A DNA stretch of 64,000 nucleotides from positions 192,074 through 256,073 of the forward strand of contig LSRX01000678.1 of the NCBI GenBank assembly GCA_001939145.1. Reading direction: 5' to 3'. Shown in pieces: positions 30,245-41,841 of this stretch; position 1 is the stretch's first letter; every line of letters begins with the position of its first letter. Under the pieces are notes generated by a model. That model ran no database searches. It was given only the letters and a program-made list of their open reading frames with translations, and was not told the origin of the DNA. The stretch comes from Symbiodinium microadriaticum (lineage: Eukaryota; Sar; Dinophyceae; Suessiales; Symbiodiniaceae). The translations under genes and the position numbers were made by a program.

Positions 30245-31771
30245 TCAACCTGGTCGAGCGCTTAGTGCTGCGGGAGGCCTCTCGCAGACTTGTGTCTGCA
30301 ATCCTGGTTGAGATGTGCTCTGAGGCATCGACAAACCCACTGCTGTTTAACAAGGACAGTCATGCGCCCTGCTTGTTCTGTGCCACCTGGAAGAAGGTCA
30401 GTGTAGAAGAGTATAGGCAGAAACGCCGCGCGCTGTGCAGGAACTGCAGGAGCTTCTGGACAATGCCTCTGTCGTTATTTCGGCATCTGCTGCTGCTCAG
30501 GCAAGGTTGGAGTGCTGTTTCCTTGAAGTTGGAGCAGAGCAATGGTTGATGCTTGTCGAGCACAAGTGAGCAAGGCAGCAGTGGCATTCCTGCTGGGTGA
30601 GCGGGACTTTACAGATGCGGAGCAGCGATGTGCACAGCAGTCGAAACAGGCGCGTCCGATTGTTCCGCAAGCTGATGCTAGTTTCAGAACGGATGTGACC
30701 AGGCGGCGCTCGCCGAGATGTTCTGTGCTCAAGCGCAAGAGGAGGCAGCCATTATCCCGGCACGGGCCCTAGCGCGGCCTGTGAACAAAGTGCCATCACA
30801 GCGGCCTTAGGTTCGCAGCGCGGTGTCCGCTGCCGCGCGCGGTGCTGCAGATCTGGTCATCGACGCTTACTTCCCAATGTCGGGAAGAAGAGTTCTCTTG
30901 CCAGTGGCTGAGTGGTAGCCTAGTTGTGGCCGAGGAATTCTCGAGGCTTGCAGCTATCTTCTTCCCATGGGGATCTGTGCAGCAAGCTTTTCAATCCATA
31001 CTGACTCTTGGTGGAGCACGTATGTCATTGAGCCTGGAACTACAGAGCTGTTGATGCAGTACTCTGATTAAGTTGAGTTCTTGCTTTTCATGTATCTTTC
31101 TGTGCAGCTCAGGAACACCAAGCTGGTGAGAGTAGAGTCGGATGCAGCGACGAAGGAAGCTCGACAGGTGAAGTATGGTCCCAAAGTGACGCGGAACCGC
31201 AATGCGATAGACGCCTCGCTGGTGGAGATTGGCCGTTTGCAGAAAGAAGTCTTTCCGGCTGACAGCGACATGCGAAATGAAATTCTCGCACTGGAAGTCG
31301 GGGAAACGAAGACGTTCAAAGTACGGTCCAAGGAAGGCCGCCGAGAGGTGGGGAGTTCTAAGTTCTGAGCACGTCGCAGCGTGCCAGTTTGTTTCATCTG
31401 CAGCATGCAAAAGGTCCACCTTGTCGCAGCGGAGCTCGGCATGTTCTCGCAGTCCAAGACTGTAAACGAGCAGAGCGACTTGATTCTGACGTGTCTCTCT
31501 CCTTCGGAGCGCTCTTTCGGTCCGTCCTCCGCTGAGGAGTGGTTGAAGTGAAGAACACGGGCAGGGACAAGATGGTCTTGGCAGGGGCCCAATCGTGGGC
31601 GGGCGATTCCCTTCTAGTCCAGTGCATCCAGTGCATCCGCAGGATGAGGAGACTCTGTCGATCTCGGATGCGATTGTTCAAGATGTGGTGGAACCAGTCA
31701 AGAAGGAGCCCGGAGCTACTGTTTTAAGTCGTCGCCATTCAGCGCGGCGGAGAACTGTTCTTGGTGATTGA
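30245..31771 (+). CDS. Unidentified multi-exon, coiled-coil-rich protein
   Basis: Coding-like exons in changing phases: LVLREASRRLVSAILVEMCS (about 30263); VSVEEYRQKRRA; LQELLDNASVVISASAAAQA (about 30434); CRAQVSKAAVAFLLGERDFT (about 30552); a 31.1-31.36 kb exon with RNRNAIDASLVEIGRLQKEV and RNEILALEVGETKTFKVRSK; VHLVAAELGMFSQSKTVNEQ with FGPSSAEEWLK (31.39-31.55 kb); and a last exon with EETLSISDAIVQDVVEPVKK ending RRHSARRRTVLGD and a TGA at 31769-31771. It is helical, acidic, with a basic C-terminal tail. Function unknown. The last exon is the best supported. Confidence 0.45.
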
Positions 31772-31810
31772 GGAAGCGCAGATCGGCATTGCTGAGGGCA
31801 TACCTCAAGA

Positions 31811-32375
31811 GTGGTCGCCATGGATCTCTTCCGCAGCTGTGGCAGCCGCAAGCGTGCAGGCCTGGAGCTGGAAGAGCGGAAGCATTCAACAGAAGCATTC
31901 AGCGTCCCGCAAAGCGAGGCGGCTCCGGCGGTGTTGGGCGCCGATGCCTCGCAGGTGGTTCTGCCGCTGGTCACAGGCGGCATTGGGCTCCTCACCGCAC
32001 CTGGCAGCAAATTGCGGAGCAGTGCATTGCATCATCTTTTGCCGAGCTTTTCGCTGCTGTGCTTTGGGTCTGTGGGTGTAAGATCCAGCTCAGGTTTGGC
32101 AGGAGCGGGTCGGTTGGTAGCTCAGAGACTTTCTGAGGAGCAGAGAGGAAGGGTTTGCGGCTCGCACCTCAGGTAGGGAACAGGTTGCCTATGCCAAGAA
32201 GGATGCTGCCTTACTTCAACAGCGCCATGCCAGAAGCTCAGTTTTCCGCGAAGCAAAAGTTAGGCTCGGCATGGCAAGATTTTCGTAATTGTGTCCTCGC
32301 AGGGTTTCGCTTCTTTCCACAGGCACAAGTGTTTCGTGAAGCTCGTAGCCAGCAGCATTCGTGATGGCTGTAGTC
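31811..32375 (+). CDS. Unidentified gene, candidate exons
   Basis: A possible start MVAMDLFRSCGSRKRAGLEL at 31811 leads into SQVVLPLVTGGIGLLTAPGS. Later, QIAEQCIASSFAELFAAVLW (about 32001) and EQVAYAKKDAALLQQRHARS (about 32180) read like helices, in other phases. No family is recognised; may be part of the membrane-protein candidate that follows. Confidence 0.3.
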
Positions 32376-32659
32376 ATGGCTTCCCATTGAAGACTGATTG
32401 CCGCGAAGTCAGGGCTGGGGAAGGAGTGAACATCTGGTGGGTGATCCTCGTTGGATGTTTAATGTCAATGTTCAACCTGCAAGCAGGGCTGCGGTTCTGG
32501 AGACGACCGCGTCGTTTGGACTTTTGGAGCTTTGATTCGCTTCGACGTGCGTCCGGTGTAGCCTTTCCATTGATGTAGACAGTCTACCCGACAGGGTCGC
32601 AGACGATTTTACATTTCTCTCAGTTTCCATGTCGAGGAGCGTCGAGGTCAGATAAGCCA

Positions 32660-34343
32660 TGTTTGTGCTTCAGGCCGAAGCAGAAGCTCTCTGCGGGCTG
32701 GCGGCCCTGTCGGCTTCTGTGTCTTGACAGCAGACGTAGCAAAGCCGCTGTGAAATTTCGGGTGCGGGCTTTGAGGGCTGCGGACCTGCGGGATTCTGTC
32801 GAATGCGAGGCACTGCCCACCTACGTGGCCGTTGCGGCTGTTGCCGGCGGGGTGGTTCCCGCCTCAGGAGCCCGAGCACGCTGCAGGTGTCTGCATCGTT
32901 TCACGTGCGCGTCTCTCCTCCTCCTCCTCCTCCTGCTCCTGCTCTTCTCTCTCTCTCACTCTCTGTGCCTGCGGTTTTCAGGTGTTTCAGCTGTTTGCTT
33001 GCCTCGATTTCCAGGCAGCTGTTGGCTTCCTTGGACATTTTGGTGGTGCCGTTGGCTGGGCGTGTGAATTGCCCACCCTCGGTGTCTCCATGGTGACACT
33101 CGTCCTAGCACTGGAGCGCCAGGACTTCGCCGGCGGGATCAAAGCTTCAAAGCAGGTGTTGATACTTCCTGAAGCCATCAGAGTCTTTCAGCAGCCACAG
33201 CAAAAGTCTAACGAAGTTCTTTTCTTCAGGAGCTGGTGGAAAAGTATACCCTCGGTGCTGCGCGTGTAGTGGGCGGCGAGCCGCCGGTCAAAGCCAGGTT
33301 GAGGGCTCAGCGTCTTTGGCTTGTGGTCCCGATCCTGGTGATGTTGCTGCCGGAGACACTCATCCGCCGTTGCTGTGCGGCGAATGCTTTGATCACAGCG
33401 GAGCTGGGCTTCGTTTTGGCGAACTGTGCTCGTCAGCTGTCCTTTGGTGAGTACTTCGCGGCCCGCACTCGGCGGGTACACTCGAGGACCGACGCATGGG
33501 CGCAGGTTGCAACCGCTTGTTCACGTAGTCTGCCACTGACTAGTGCGCTGGCTCTGACGAACACGCTCATTTCGACAACCTTGGGGGCTATCAGCGTGTC
33601 CTTCGGCGGCATCTTCCCCATTTTTGGACTGGCCGTGTGTGTCAGGGCCGTCCAGAAGGCAGTGGAATCTCGAGAAAGCGCGGCCCTGACACGCAGAGAG
33701 GGAATGGATGCTCAGAAGCTTGGAAAAACATTTCCTCCGTATTCGGATCTGGACATGCAGGACCGGGGCATAATTTGTTCATCAGCTGGTGCCAGAGTGG
33801 CACACAATTTGTCCTGGGGCCAGTGTGTCGTGTGGACCTGGTAATGAGATTTTGAGAGAAGTGCTGGTGCAACACCCAACATCAACGCCATGTTTGTCCA
33901 GTGTTGTCATTGATTCATTGTTCTGCAATCACTATGTCGCTTTGTGGCCTGTTTTCCAGCTGTTCGTAATTCGGAAGGATGATGATTTTATGCCTCAGAC
34001 TCCGACCGTGGCGAAGCGGATTCGGGAGGACCTGAAGCTGCTTGCTCCAAAACAGGTCCGAAGTGCCATTGGCAAGGCATTCAGAGGCCCGCGGCCCACC
34101 CTTGTCCAAGCTGAGTCTTCCTTGATTCGCTGTGTCACTTTGGATGCCGTGCATGACTCACCGAATTCGACAGCAGGCTTCTTGCGAATCTTCTCGGAAA
34201 GCAAGCCTGAGAAAGAGTTTGCGGAGACTCCGGATGCGAAGGTGATCAAACGCGTGCAGGCGGACCTGGAGGAGCTTCGGGTCACTGTGAGGGGCAACGA
34301 GCGCAGCTGGCTTCGGGTCGGCTCGGAGCCTTGGTGCCACTAG
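32660..34343 (+). CDS. Unidentified gene, membrane and helical exons
   Basis: Coding-like stretches: VLQAEAEALCGLAALSAS (about 32669); LPTYVAVAAVAGGVVPAS (about 32815); FGGAVGWACELPTLGVSM (about 33040); a long open frame 33236-33844 with LWLVVPILVMLLPETLIRR, TELNxx-free polar turns and STTLGAISVSFGGIFPIFGL, giving two or three hydrophobic spans; then 33970-34343 with TPTVAKRIREDLKLLAPKQV and EFAETPDAKVIKRVQADLEE, ending at a TAG near 34341. No family is recognised and introns are probably mixed into the open frames. Confidence 0.35.
32911..32965. repeat. CTC/TC microsatellite
   Basis: About six CTC units pass into TC units. It lies in what is probably an intron and would act as a long polypyrimidine tract on the + strand. 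Confidence 0.85.
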
Positions 34344-34415
34344 CCACACTGCACACACAGTGACTGAAGTGACGTCAATGTGACTCAAAACCAGCAGAGG
34401 GAGAGAGTGCCGGCA

Positions 34416-34456
34416 AATATAATCTAAGCTGAACATATATAATCTAAGCTGAACAT
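34416..34456. repeat. Direct duplication of about 20 bp
   Basis: atataatctaagctgaacat occurs twice in direct succession. It lies just after the preceding candidate gene, with no known role. Confidence 0.85.
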
Positions 34457-34599
34457 CTGCACGGGGCTTTTGAGGGAATGCAGCAAGCCCGCAGTTCCCT
34501 CCAAGTCCAGGTACCCGCAATTCGAAAGCACAGACGACAACTTAATCTCCATCAGTTCGCATCGACTCACTAGTCAGTGTCCTATGCTCCGAGGTTGTC

Positions 34600-35665
34600 G
34601 GCTTGCTCACCGCTTCCTCCATCTTGGCTCCCTTCCTGCTCTCTGAACTGCTGACGGAGGTCATTGTACCGTTGGCTGGAACCGTGCTGACTGTCTTCGT
34701 CGTCTTTGCAGAAAGTGAAGCAAGGTGGCACTGCCCGGCGGTCTTTGTTGAATGCTTCTCCACTGCCTGCACACAGATCAGGCTGATCAAGCCCTATAGT
34801 AGGACCAGCATCAGTCTTAGAGACTCTGTCAGCGACTGGCGGTAGGGGCCACTTCAGAGTCTGTTTCCACATCTGTTCTTTGTTGCTGACCTTCAGCACA
34901 GCAACTGCAGTCGCGGCTCCATATTTTCTGTGGGCAGCAAAGAAACCCAAGAAACCTCCAAGTAAACGGCTTTGCGATTGGGCAGCGCGGAAACTCCAGA
35001 CCAGCTGTCTTCAAAGAAGAGTTTCGCTTTTCATCCGGCAGGTCCAAGATTCCCGCAGGCTTTCACGCGCAGAACTCACCAGGTTCGTCACAGCATTGGA
35101 AGGTCGCTGCAGTCAGCCGAAGGCGTCAGGCGTTGCAGTTCGACCTCGCTGCGTCGTTTCGCTGGCACGGGTCTTCCTTCCCCTTACGATTTTGTTGTCA
35201 TACCCCATGGCAAAACGCTTTCAGCAGCGGTGGAACGACGTGGAACGACCGGGTGGGCTTCAGCTGGTCGCCCGCTGCACACAAACGGTCAGGGAAATCT
35301 GTTCCTTCCATAGAATGAGACTTCGCAAGAATGGCTCGGAGGGGAAGGGGTGTAGTCGGGTGATATGCTTGTGCCGTCATTCCGGTGGCCAGGTCGTCCG
35401 TCGCACAGGCCAAGGTCCGCGCGGCGCAGTTGAATGAACAAATGTCCACTATGGAGGACGCTGCCACTGCTGTCCACTGTACAGTAACATGCATGAAACC
35501 TTTGCAGGAGCTCGTTAGCATCAGCTCGCTTTGGAAGTCGTACCTCATGGCGATGGTCGGCATAGCAGACTGCAATGCCATCCTGGCCCCTGGGGCTTCG
35601 TTTCAGAGTTTATGCACTGCATCGACTTCGTTGAGTACAGCTGTGGCTTCACACGAGCACTAGGA
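34600..35665 (+). CDS. Unidentified gene, membrane-segment exons
   Basis: A hydrophobic exon (LLSELLTEVIVPLAGTVLTV, about 34636) is followed by ATAVAAPYFLWAAKKPKKPP (about 34900), a frame with PYDFVVIPHGKTLSAAVE (about 35179), and SVAQAKVRAAQLNEQMSTME (about 35395) leading into VSISSLWKSYLMAMVGIADC. It may be one transmembrane protein with a helical C-terminus. No family is recognised. Confidence 0.33.
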
Positions 35666-35699
35666 TCAACGCCGCGTCCATTCATGACGGTACTGATAT

Positions 35700-36580
35700 C
35701 GCATGGCGCCATCCCAGATAGAAGTCAGCATGCTGCCAACAAGAATTCTCTTCCATCGTAGTACTCGTCCGGAAATTCCTGGACACATCCGTTCATCATG
35801 GTTGAGCCATCAGCGTAACCGCTTCTACTACTGCGCTCCCGAAAGCTCGTGCGACGACAAGTTCCCATTGCTGAAGAGCCTGTTTGGTTGGGGCACAAGG
35901 ATCTGTCTTGCCGTCCAAGCATTGCCGGTGATCGGGTCGTTGCCGGTCGGACTCATGACAATGTTTCGATCGTGGTGATGGTGATTTGATCACCTGGTGC
36001 TCAACTAGCTCCCACGTCCCGGCCGCAAACGAATTGTGTGTGATTGTATGCGTACGCATTCAAGCAGTGTTTAATGAGAGCATGACATGCGATCGTATCT
36101 TGGACAGAATTTAAGTTTGTTCTAGTGGCATATCAGCGGTTGGAAATTGGATTGCATGCTGGCACGGTAACACTAGCATACACGCACACGCGCATTCACG
36201 CATGCATGAATGCATATATTTTCTGCGGCAATTCAGGTACATTTGGGGAAGGTACATACAAGATCTACAGGCTGACGCTACAACAAACTTGTACATGCAC
36301 ACATCCGTATTCGAACAGCAGGACCTACGTGCAATTTACTTCAATGTCTGCTTACCTGCATGTCCGCTCACCTACAATGCAGACGTGCCTGGCTATAGAC
36401 ATCCGGATCTGTATCTATACGACTGCCAATGCCAAGGGCTTGGTGCTGCACTCGAAGTGGAATGTCATCAAGTGGAAACTTGGACAGTTTCGTGCGAGTT
36501 TCGTTTCAGAGGGGTGGTGGGAGATGTCGAGGCACCAATTGCAGCAAGTGCCTGAGCGCAGTCCATGCACACGAATCTGA
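35700..36580. other. No gene supported
   Basis: Short frames only. A CA/CG-rich patch at about 36180-36215 resembles degenerate alternating purine-pyrimidine repeats. Confidence 0.4.
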
Positions 36581-36589
36581 TGTGTCGCA

Positions 36590-37062
36590 GGCATCACGCG
36601 CTGGTCTACTTGCAGGATGGCGCGCAACTTCTGGTCGCTATCACATCCATCGCCATTGCTGCCTTAGCAGCGCGACGAATGCTGCAAGTGCGAGAATGGG
36701 CGCAAAGTGTGGAGTGTCTCGGCACGGGCAAAGGGGCAAAGCAGGCATTCGACAATATTGGTGAAGGTGTTTGGATGGATGGTTGCAATGATGGCTTAGT
36801 ACGGGTGTTGTTGACTGGGCGCACAGAGCATTTGACAAGCTGGAGCTTGCCAAGCACCGCAGGAGTAGACCGGCCTTCAATTACTTCACGTGGTGTATCA
36901 TTGCTAACGCACAATTTCTGAGGAAGATTGCGGGTGACAACTTTTCAGCGGAAATGCTTGCCGGCATCCGGCAGACCTCTCCCATGGAGGTGGATGCTGG
37001 TAAGGGCGTGTACCCGTTAAGCAAGCGCCAGATGCCTGCCTGCAAAGCTTCAAGAAGCTGAG
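36590..37062 (+). CDS. Unidentified gene, two strong candidate exons
   Basis: First exon: VYLQDGAQLLVAITSIAIAA then LAARRMLQVREWAQSVE (about 36607-36720), a membrane-like helix with a basic end. Second, in another phase: AFDKLELAKHRRSRPAFNYF, TWCIIANAQFLRKIAGDNFS and AEMLAGIRQTSPMEVDAGKG (about 36828-37000), ending at a TGA near 37060. The second has strong protein texture over more than 70 codons. Function unknown. Confidence 0.42.
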
Positions 37063-37290
37063 GGTGAAAGGGCTGTCCACGGACGCATGGGTTAAGCCAG
37101 CAAAGGAAGCTTTTCGTGGTACTGGCAGCAATATTGCCTCCCGTGCTGCTCCCCGGCTTCAACCTACTCTTTTTTCGTGAAGTTTTTTTTGCACTGCTAT
37201 GTGTGGTTGACCTGTAGCACAGAGATTTGCATGGGCGGAGACGTGGGTGTGCGGGAGGGAGAAAACAGTATGTAACGCTCGGAAGATGGT

Positions 37291-38214
37291 TTGCTTGATT
37301 TCTTGGACATGCCGACACAGGCCAGCCCAAATCATCCCGGCCTGAAAACGTTTCCTCCTGCATCAGTGCCTTTCACAACGCTTCAATCGCCTTCGGAAGT
37401 CCGCGAGGAATCTTGCGAAGCCTCAGCCAGCAAGCAAGCAAGCACAAAGCGCGGTGACCCAGCGGTCGCCCCGGCTGACCCAGTGCTCCATGGCCCAGAG
37501 GCAGGTTCTGAGAGCTGAACCAGCAGCCGCCCCGCCCGAGATCTAGGTCCTGAGGTACTGTATCGGTCAGTCGCACTCAGTGGGTGATCTTCCTTCATCT
37601 TTGGGCACACATCCTTCTCCCCGAGCTGCAGACTGTTTTGGTTTAAGCCGGTTTCCAATTGTCACTGCGCAGATATGTTTCTTTGGAATACAGCCTGCAA
37701 CCCTTGGGTCTGAATCCGGTTGAGGAGCTGGACTCTGTTCGGAAATCTCAGTCTTCAGTGCACTGCTGCACAAGCACCCGTCCCCACTTCTTGGCTTCGC
37801 CCATCCCGAAATCACCGCTGGCAAAGGCTCTGGACGTGGCTGCGCATTCTCAAGTAACTAGATACGAGCGGGGATTCTTGACAAACGCTTGCAGGCCAGT
37901 TCTGCCCTCAAGTGAATGTTTTTTCGTGGAACCAGGACCAGGAACAGTGTTCTTGTATGAGTTTCGGTTCCGCGAAGTTAGAGTGTTACGTGTTTTCATC
38001 GAGCATGCTGGGCGGGCAGCCGGCAAGGTTACTCATATTCCCGCTCGGGGAAGAACTTGGTGAAAAATGTGTGGATGCAAGTGGAGCAGCTGCCTTGGTG
38101 GTGTCCTCAGAGAGCAGAGCAGAGAAGCAGACGAAGCGAGTGCATCGCTACGGCCCAGCGAGTGCAGCAGGTGGTGGCCCTGACCATGGTTCAAGCCGAA
38201 AGGGCATCCTGTAG
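37291..38214 (+). CDS. Unidentified gene, disordered middle and compact C-terminal exon
   Basis: An exon from about 37291 reads FLDMPTQASPNHPGLKTFPP through a Pro/Ser/Ala-rich stretch. The next, after gcgcag near 37672, reads VSLEYSLQPLGLNPVEELDS to SPIPKSPLAK. The last reads SSMLGGQPARLLIFPLGEEL then VDASGAAALVVSSESRAEKQ and ends GSSRKGIL with a TAG at 38212-38214. No family is recognised. Confidence 0.4.
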
Positions 38215-39640
38215 AGCGGAAAGGACTCAAGCATCGTGCAAGCGGCTCGGACATGCAATGAGTGAGACACATTGGGTTGGCAAGAGAAGAAAATGTCGAC
38301 CTATCTATCTCCCTGTTTGTGTACATGTGCATCTTGTTGTGTATGTTTTAGCATTGGTAATCCTATGACCGCAGCAATCGGGTCACAGTCCCTTTGCCAC
38401 CTGGAATTGCTTTCACGGCAGTTCCACCACAGCAGCAACAAAGGTCGAGTCTGTGCTTGCTACGTGTATTTGCTTGAACAGGATGCCTACACAAGCCCTG
38501 TCGGGACTTAAGATGTTTATAGGGTTTTCCGGAACAACAGCAGCTACGGTGCGAGTTCGTGTTTTCACCTGCACTTTGCCTTGTTGGCGCAGTCAGTATT
38601 CTGGAAGTATACTTCGCAGACTGCAAGCAGTCACAGATCACCAATAGAACAGCTTACTCGACACAGATGTTTTGGATTCGTATCCTGTTCTCGGATTCCC
38701 AGATGCATACTAAACGCCAGTCCGAGTTCCCTGGCTTCAAGCATATTGCCATTGTTTGCTCGCACACGGTTTACATACTAGCCACAGACTTCTGGGTCGT
38801 GATGCTGTACCCTAGTACCTTTCTCTGAGTCCGTTAGCCTGTAAAGGCCGAGCTGAAGGGCGAGAACCCAGCTTTCGGGGATGCGGAAAGGGAGTTGTGG
38901 CTTCCTGTTACCACCAACCCATACTGCTCGTGCTGCTTTCTACACAGGGCCGTGCTCTTTGATTGTTGTGTGCATGCGAGCGGGCGGGGAGCATCTGTGC
39001 TACCAACGACGAGCAACCATGAACATGTCGCTTACTGGTACGAAACTGCACCTCTGCCGCACATTTCTTGTATGACAACATCGACGCGACTTTCAATAAC
39101 ACCAAAAAACGAAACACCCACAACCGCCTGCAGAAAGTCTTAGACGAGGTCCAGCCCAGCGCAACCGGCTTTGCATGACCTTCACATTGCAGGCAACCTT
39201 CCCAGACAGTCCACTTGGAATCTCTGAATCTCCGAGGACACGAATCTACATTGCTAGGTCGTGGCTTCCCCCTGTGATCAGTGTGGCCACTCAATTAGAC
39301 TAGCAGTTGGTTACATATGTGATAAAGTTTTGTGATTCAAAGAAGGATGGAATATTTCTTTTCGGGCCTTCGTCCCTCGAGTGTGTTCCACCGGTACCAT
39401 CTTGTGAGATCACAGTCGAGGCCTGAAGTTCAATGCACATGGGGAAATATATTTGAAAAAACCCGGCTCCAGTGAACATGACAAACGACATATCTTGAGT
39501 AGTCTTGATGCAGGTCAGTGCATGCAGGAACAACAATTACAACCAATACTTCGATTATATGTGCAGCCAATATGAGAATAGCCCAGAGAGTTCTTGATCT
39601 TATCAAGTTTGTCCGAGTGAGATGCCCGTTTCGCGGCTCA
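38215..39640. other. No gene supported
   Basis: Frames are short on both strands and lack protein texture. Local A/T-rich patches occur around 39300-39580. May contain a promoter or long intron. Confidence 0.35.
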
Positions 39641-39769
39641 GCCCGGTTTCAGTTTCGCATTTCACGTGTTTGAATGCGAATTCAGTTGCGCTTTTCTCGT
39701 GCTTCTTGCCGGGCTTTCCCACATACTGTTGCACGCACTACCACGTATCACCGCGTACATTACTCGTGC

Positions 39770-40725
39770 AAGGCGCGCTGCGTCTCTTTGTGAAGCCTTT
39801 GCTAATCGAGCAGAGCAGCAAGGCACCGGTCTTGAAGCTTGAGATGTGTTGCTACCGGTGTCCGTTGTTCGTGCAGTCGAGTTCGCTTTGTGCAGGTGCT
39901 TTGCTGCCCTTCAACTCGGCTGTTGCCATTGCAATTGCAGGTGTTATCACGACTCTCAACAGCACCTGGTACCTTCGCGGCGAGCCGTCAAGCGATGGCT
40001 GCATCTGGCTTTGGTTGGTTGTGTCAGGTTCTTGACGGAGCTGAACCCGCTCACGGCAGCGGCATTGACTGTCTTCCAGGCTTTGGGCTCAGTGTCTGGA
40101 CAAGTCTTTCCTGAGAATGAGCTGTTGCATTTGGAGCTGAGGCCATGAGCTGGGTGGTTGCATCGCGAAAAGGAGTTGCGGCGAAATTCGAGAGCCGGGC
40201 AAGTTTGCAGGCTCTGCGGCACGGTCTGTGAAATGGGGTCCCGACTACCGTGCACCTTGAGCAAGCTGCCAACAAGATCGCATGGAGCTCTTCTAGAAGC
40301 TACTGCTTTGCAGGGTCTGAAAGCTTCGCCAAAACTGCGGCAATGCATGGAACGGGAGAACAATTGTTACAGTCGCTCTGAAGGTGCGCTCTCGCTTCTC
40401 TTCTCGCGGCACTTCAGCGGCTACTGGCACCATCGGTCAGCGCTTCAAGAGCCTCATCATTGGCTGAACTTTTAGACAGGGAAACCTAAGTACTCTGCCG
40501 CACTGTCCAGGCAGAGCATGAAGATAAAATCAACCAAAAAGGCAAGTGGTTCCAAGTCACGGCCCTCGTGCGACTTGGCACCAGGCTTGCACGGAACAAC
40601 AGCTTGCCTGCCTCTCTCCGTGCCCGGAGCAGTGGCTTATTCTTTAATGTATATGGAGCCTTCCTTGCTGCTCTTAGGAGGTGTGTTGCAGACACGGGGC
40701 TTGCCGGAGCAGCGAGGAAGTATTG
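39770..40725 (+). CDS. Unidentified gene, candidate exons
   Basis: Segments VQGALRLFVKPLLIEQSSKA (about 39768), LHLALVGCVRFLTELNPLTA with ALTVFQALGSVSGQVFPENE (39.99-40.13 kb), and a final exon starting about 40522 with KINQKGKWFQVTALVRLGTR, LARNNSLPASLRARSSGLFF and FLAALRRCVADTGLAGAARK ending in TGA near 40725. The last exon is the strongest: about 65 codons of good texture with a stop. No family is recognised. Confidence 0.4.
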
Positions 40726-41399
40726 AGCTAGTCAATAGTGTGCAGTAGAATTAAGTGATTAATCTTCCCCTTCAAGCAGGCTGAGAAACCAGCAGCGACT
40801 CGGCCGCCCCTACCTGCCGCAGTTGTGTGTAGACCTAAAGCTTTTTGCTAGACGGCACAAGATGTCCTGATTTAGGGTGCAATGCTGTTGATGGAGTCAG
40901 GGGGCTGCAGTCCGTGGAACTCATTTGCACAGCTCCATTGCAGCGATTCTGTCTCCATTCCGTGTGTGAGGGGCTCTGCCGGCACTGCATTTCTCCACAG
41001 CACTACGGCAGCATACTGAGTGCATGCCCGGATTGCTGAGTGGGAGCAGTTTCCAGACCTCTGAACGGGCAAGATTTTTTTCAAATGAACGGTTCCTGCG
41101 TAGCAAAGATGCAGATTCGAGACCCCGCTCAATTCTTCGCTTCGAAAGACTCGGGTTGCGTACATTCCTCGGAACATGTCTCTAACCACACGCTGCTTCG
41201 CCCACATGCCGCACCGAAGCCGCACATGGGGTCAGGAGGGAGAGCTGCATTTATGGGATGTGCAATGTGGTGTCGTGTAGTTGTGAAAGGCTTGTGCCAT
41301 TTTGAGCCTAGTCCCACCTTTCCATGTCTTCTCTCAAGGACGACGTGTTGGGCGGTATTGGATTATTAGAGTCATTCTCTGTGTTCGCACAAAGAGTAG

Positions 41400-41775
41400 C
41401 GGCAGTCATGGCGTGGGTCTGATGACCGCCGGGCCCTAAGGATCCCCAAAGAGGAAACAGCGGTCCTTGTCGTCTCTTCGTCCCTGTCTGTACTTGAGGC
41501 CGGGCAGCGTGTTGAGGAGGAAGCATCAGCATCTGCACAGATGTAGGCCTCTGAGCAGTTTGGGCGTGCATGTTTGCGCATTTGGCAGGATTGCCTGCAA
41601 TTTTTGACGCAACAGCTGCGCCCCGGCAGTGATGGCCTTGTTGCTCTTGGTGCCAAGCAGGCGGGGGGTCAGTCCAGTCGGCGGATCCGGCTCTGAGCTC
41701 CTGTGCAGAGATCTTACGACGATTGCTGCAGCTGCTTCGCGTACCGCATGCCAACTCTCAAACCTCAATGTGACT
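41400..41775 (+). CDS. Unidentified exons
   Basis: One + strand frame reads RQSWRGSDDRRALRIPKEET, AVLVVSSSLSVLEAGQRVEE and EASASAQ. After a short gap with a stop it resumes in the same phase as FGRACLRIWQDCLQFLTQQL and SDGLVALGAKQAGGQSSRRI. A short intron probably removes the gap (about 41540-41553). Minus-strand open frames over the same bases are shadows. A near-match to the spliced leader, gccattttg at 41296-41304, lies 100 nt upstream. Confidence 0.38.
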
Positions 41776-41780
41776 GCTGC

Positions 41781-41840
41781 TGGTGCAGGCTAGTGCAGGC
41801 TAGTGCAGGCTAGTGCAGGCCAGTGCAGGCTAGTGCAGGC
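41781..41840. repeat. Six copies of a 10-bp tandem repeat
   Basis: Units tggtgcaggc, three tagtgcaggc, cagtgcaggc and tagtgcaggc in perfect 10-bp register, about one helical turn each. Confidence 0.95.
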
Positions 41841-41841
41841 T

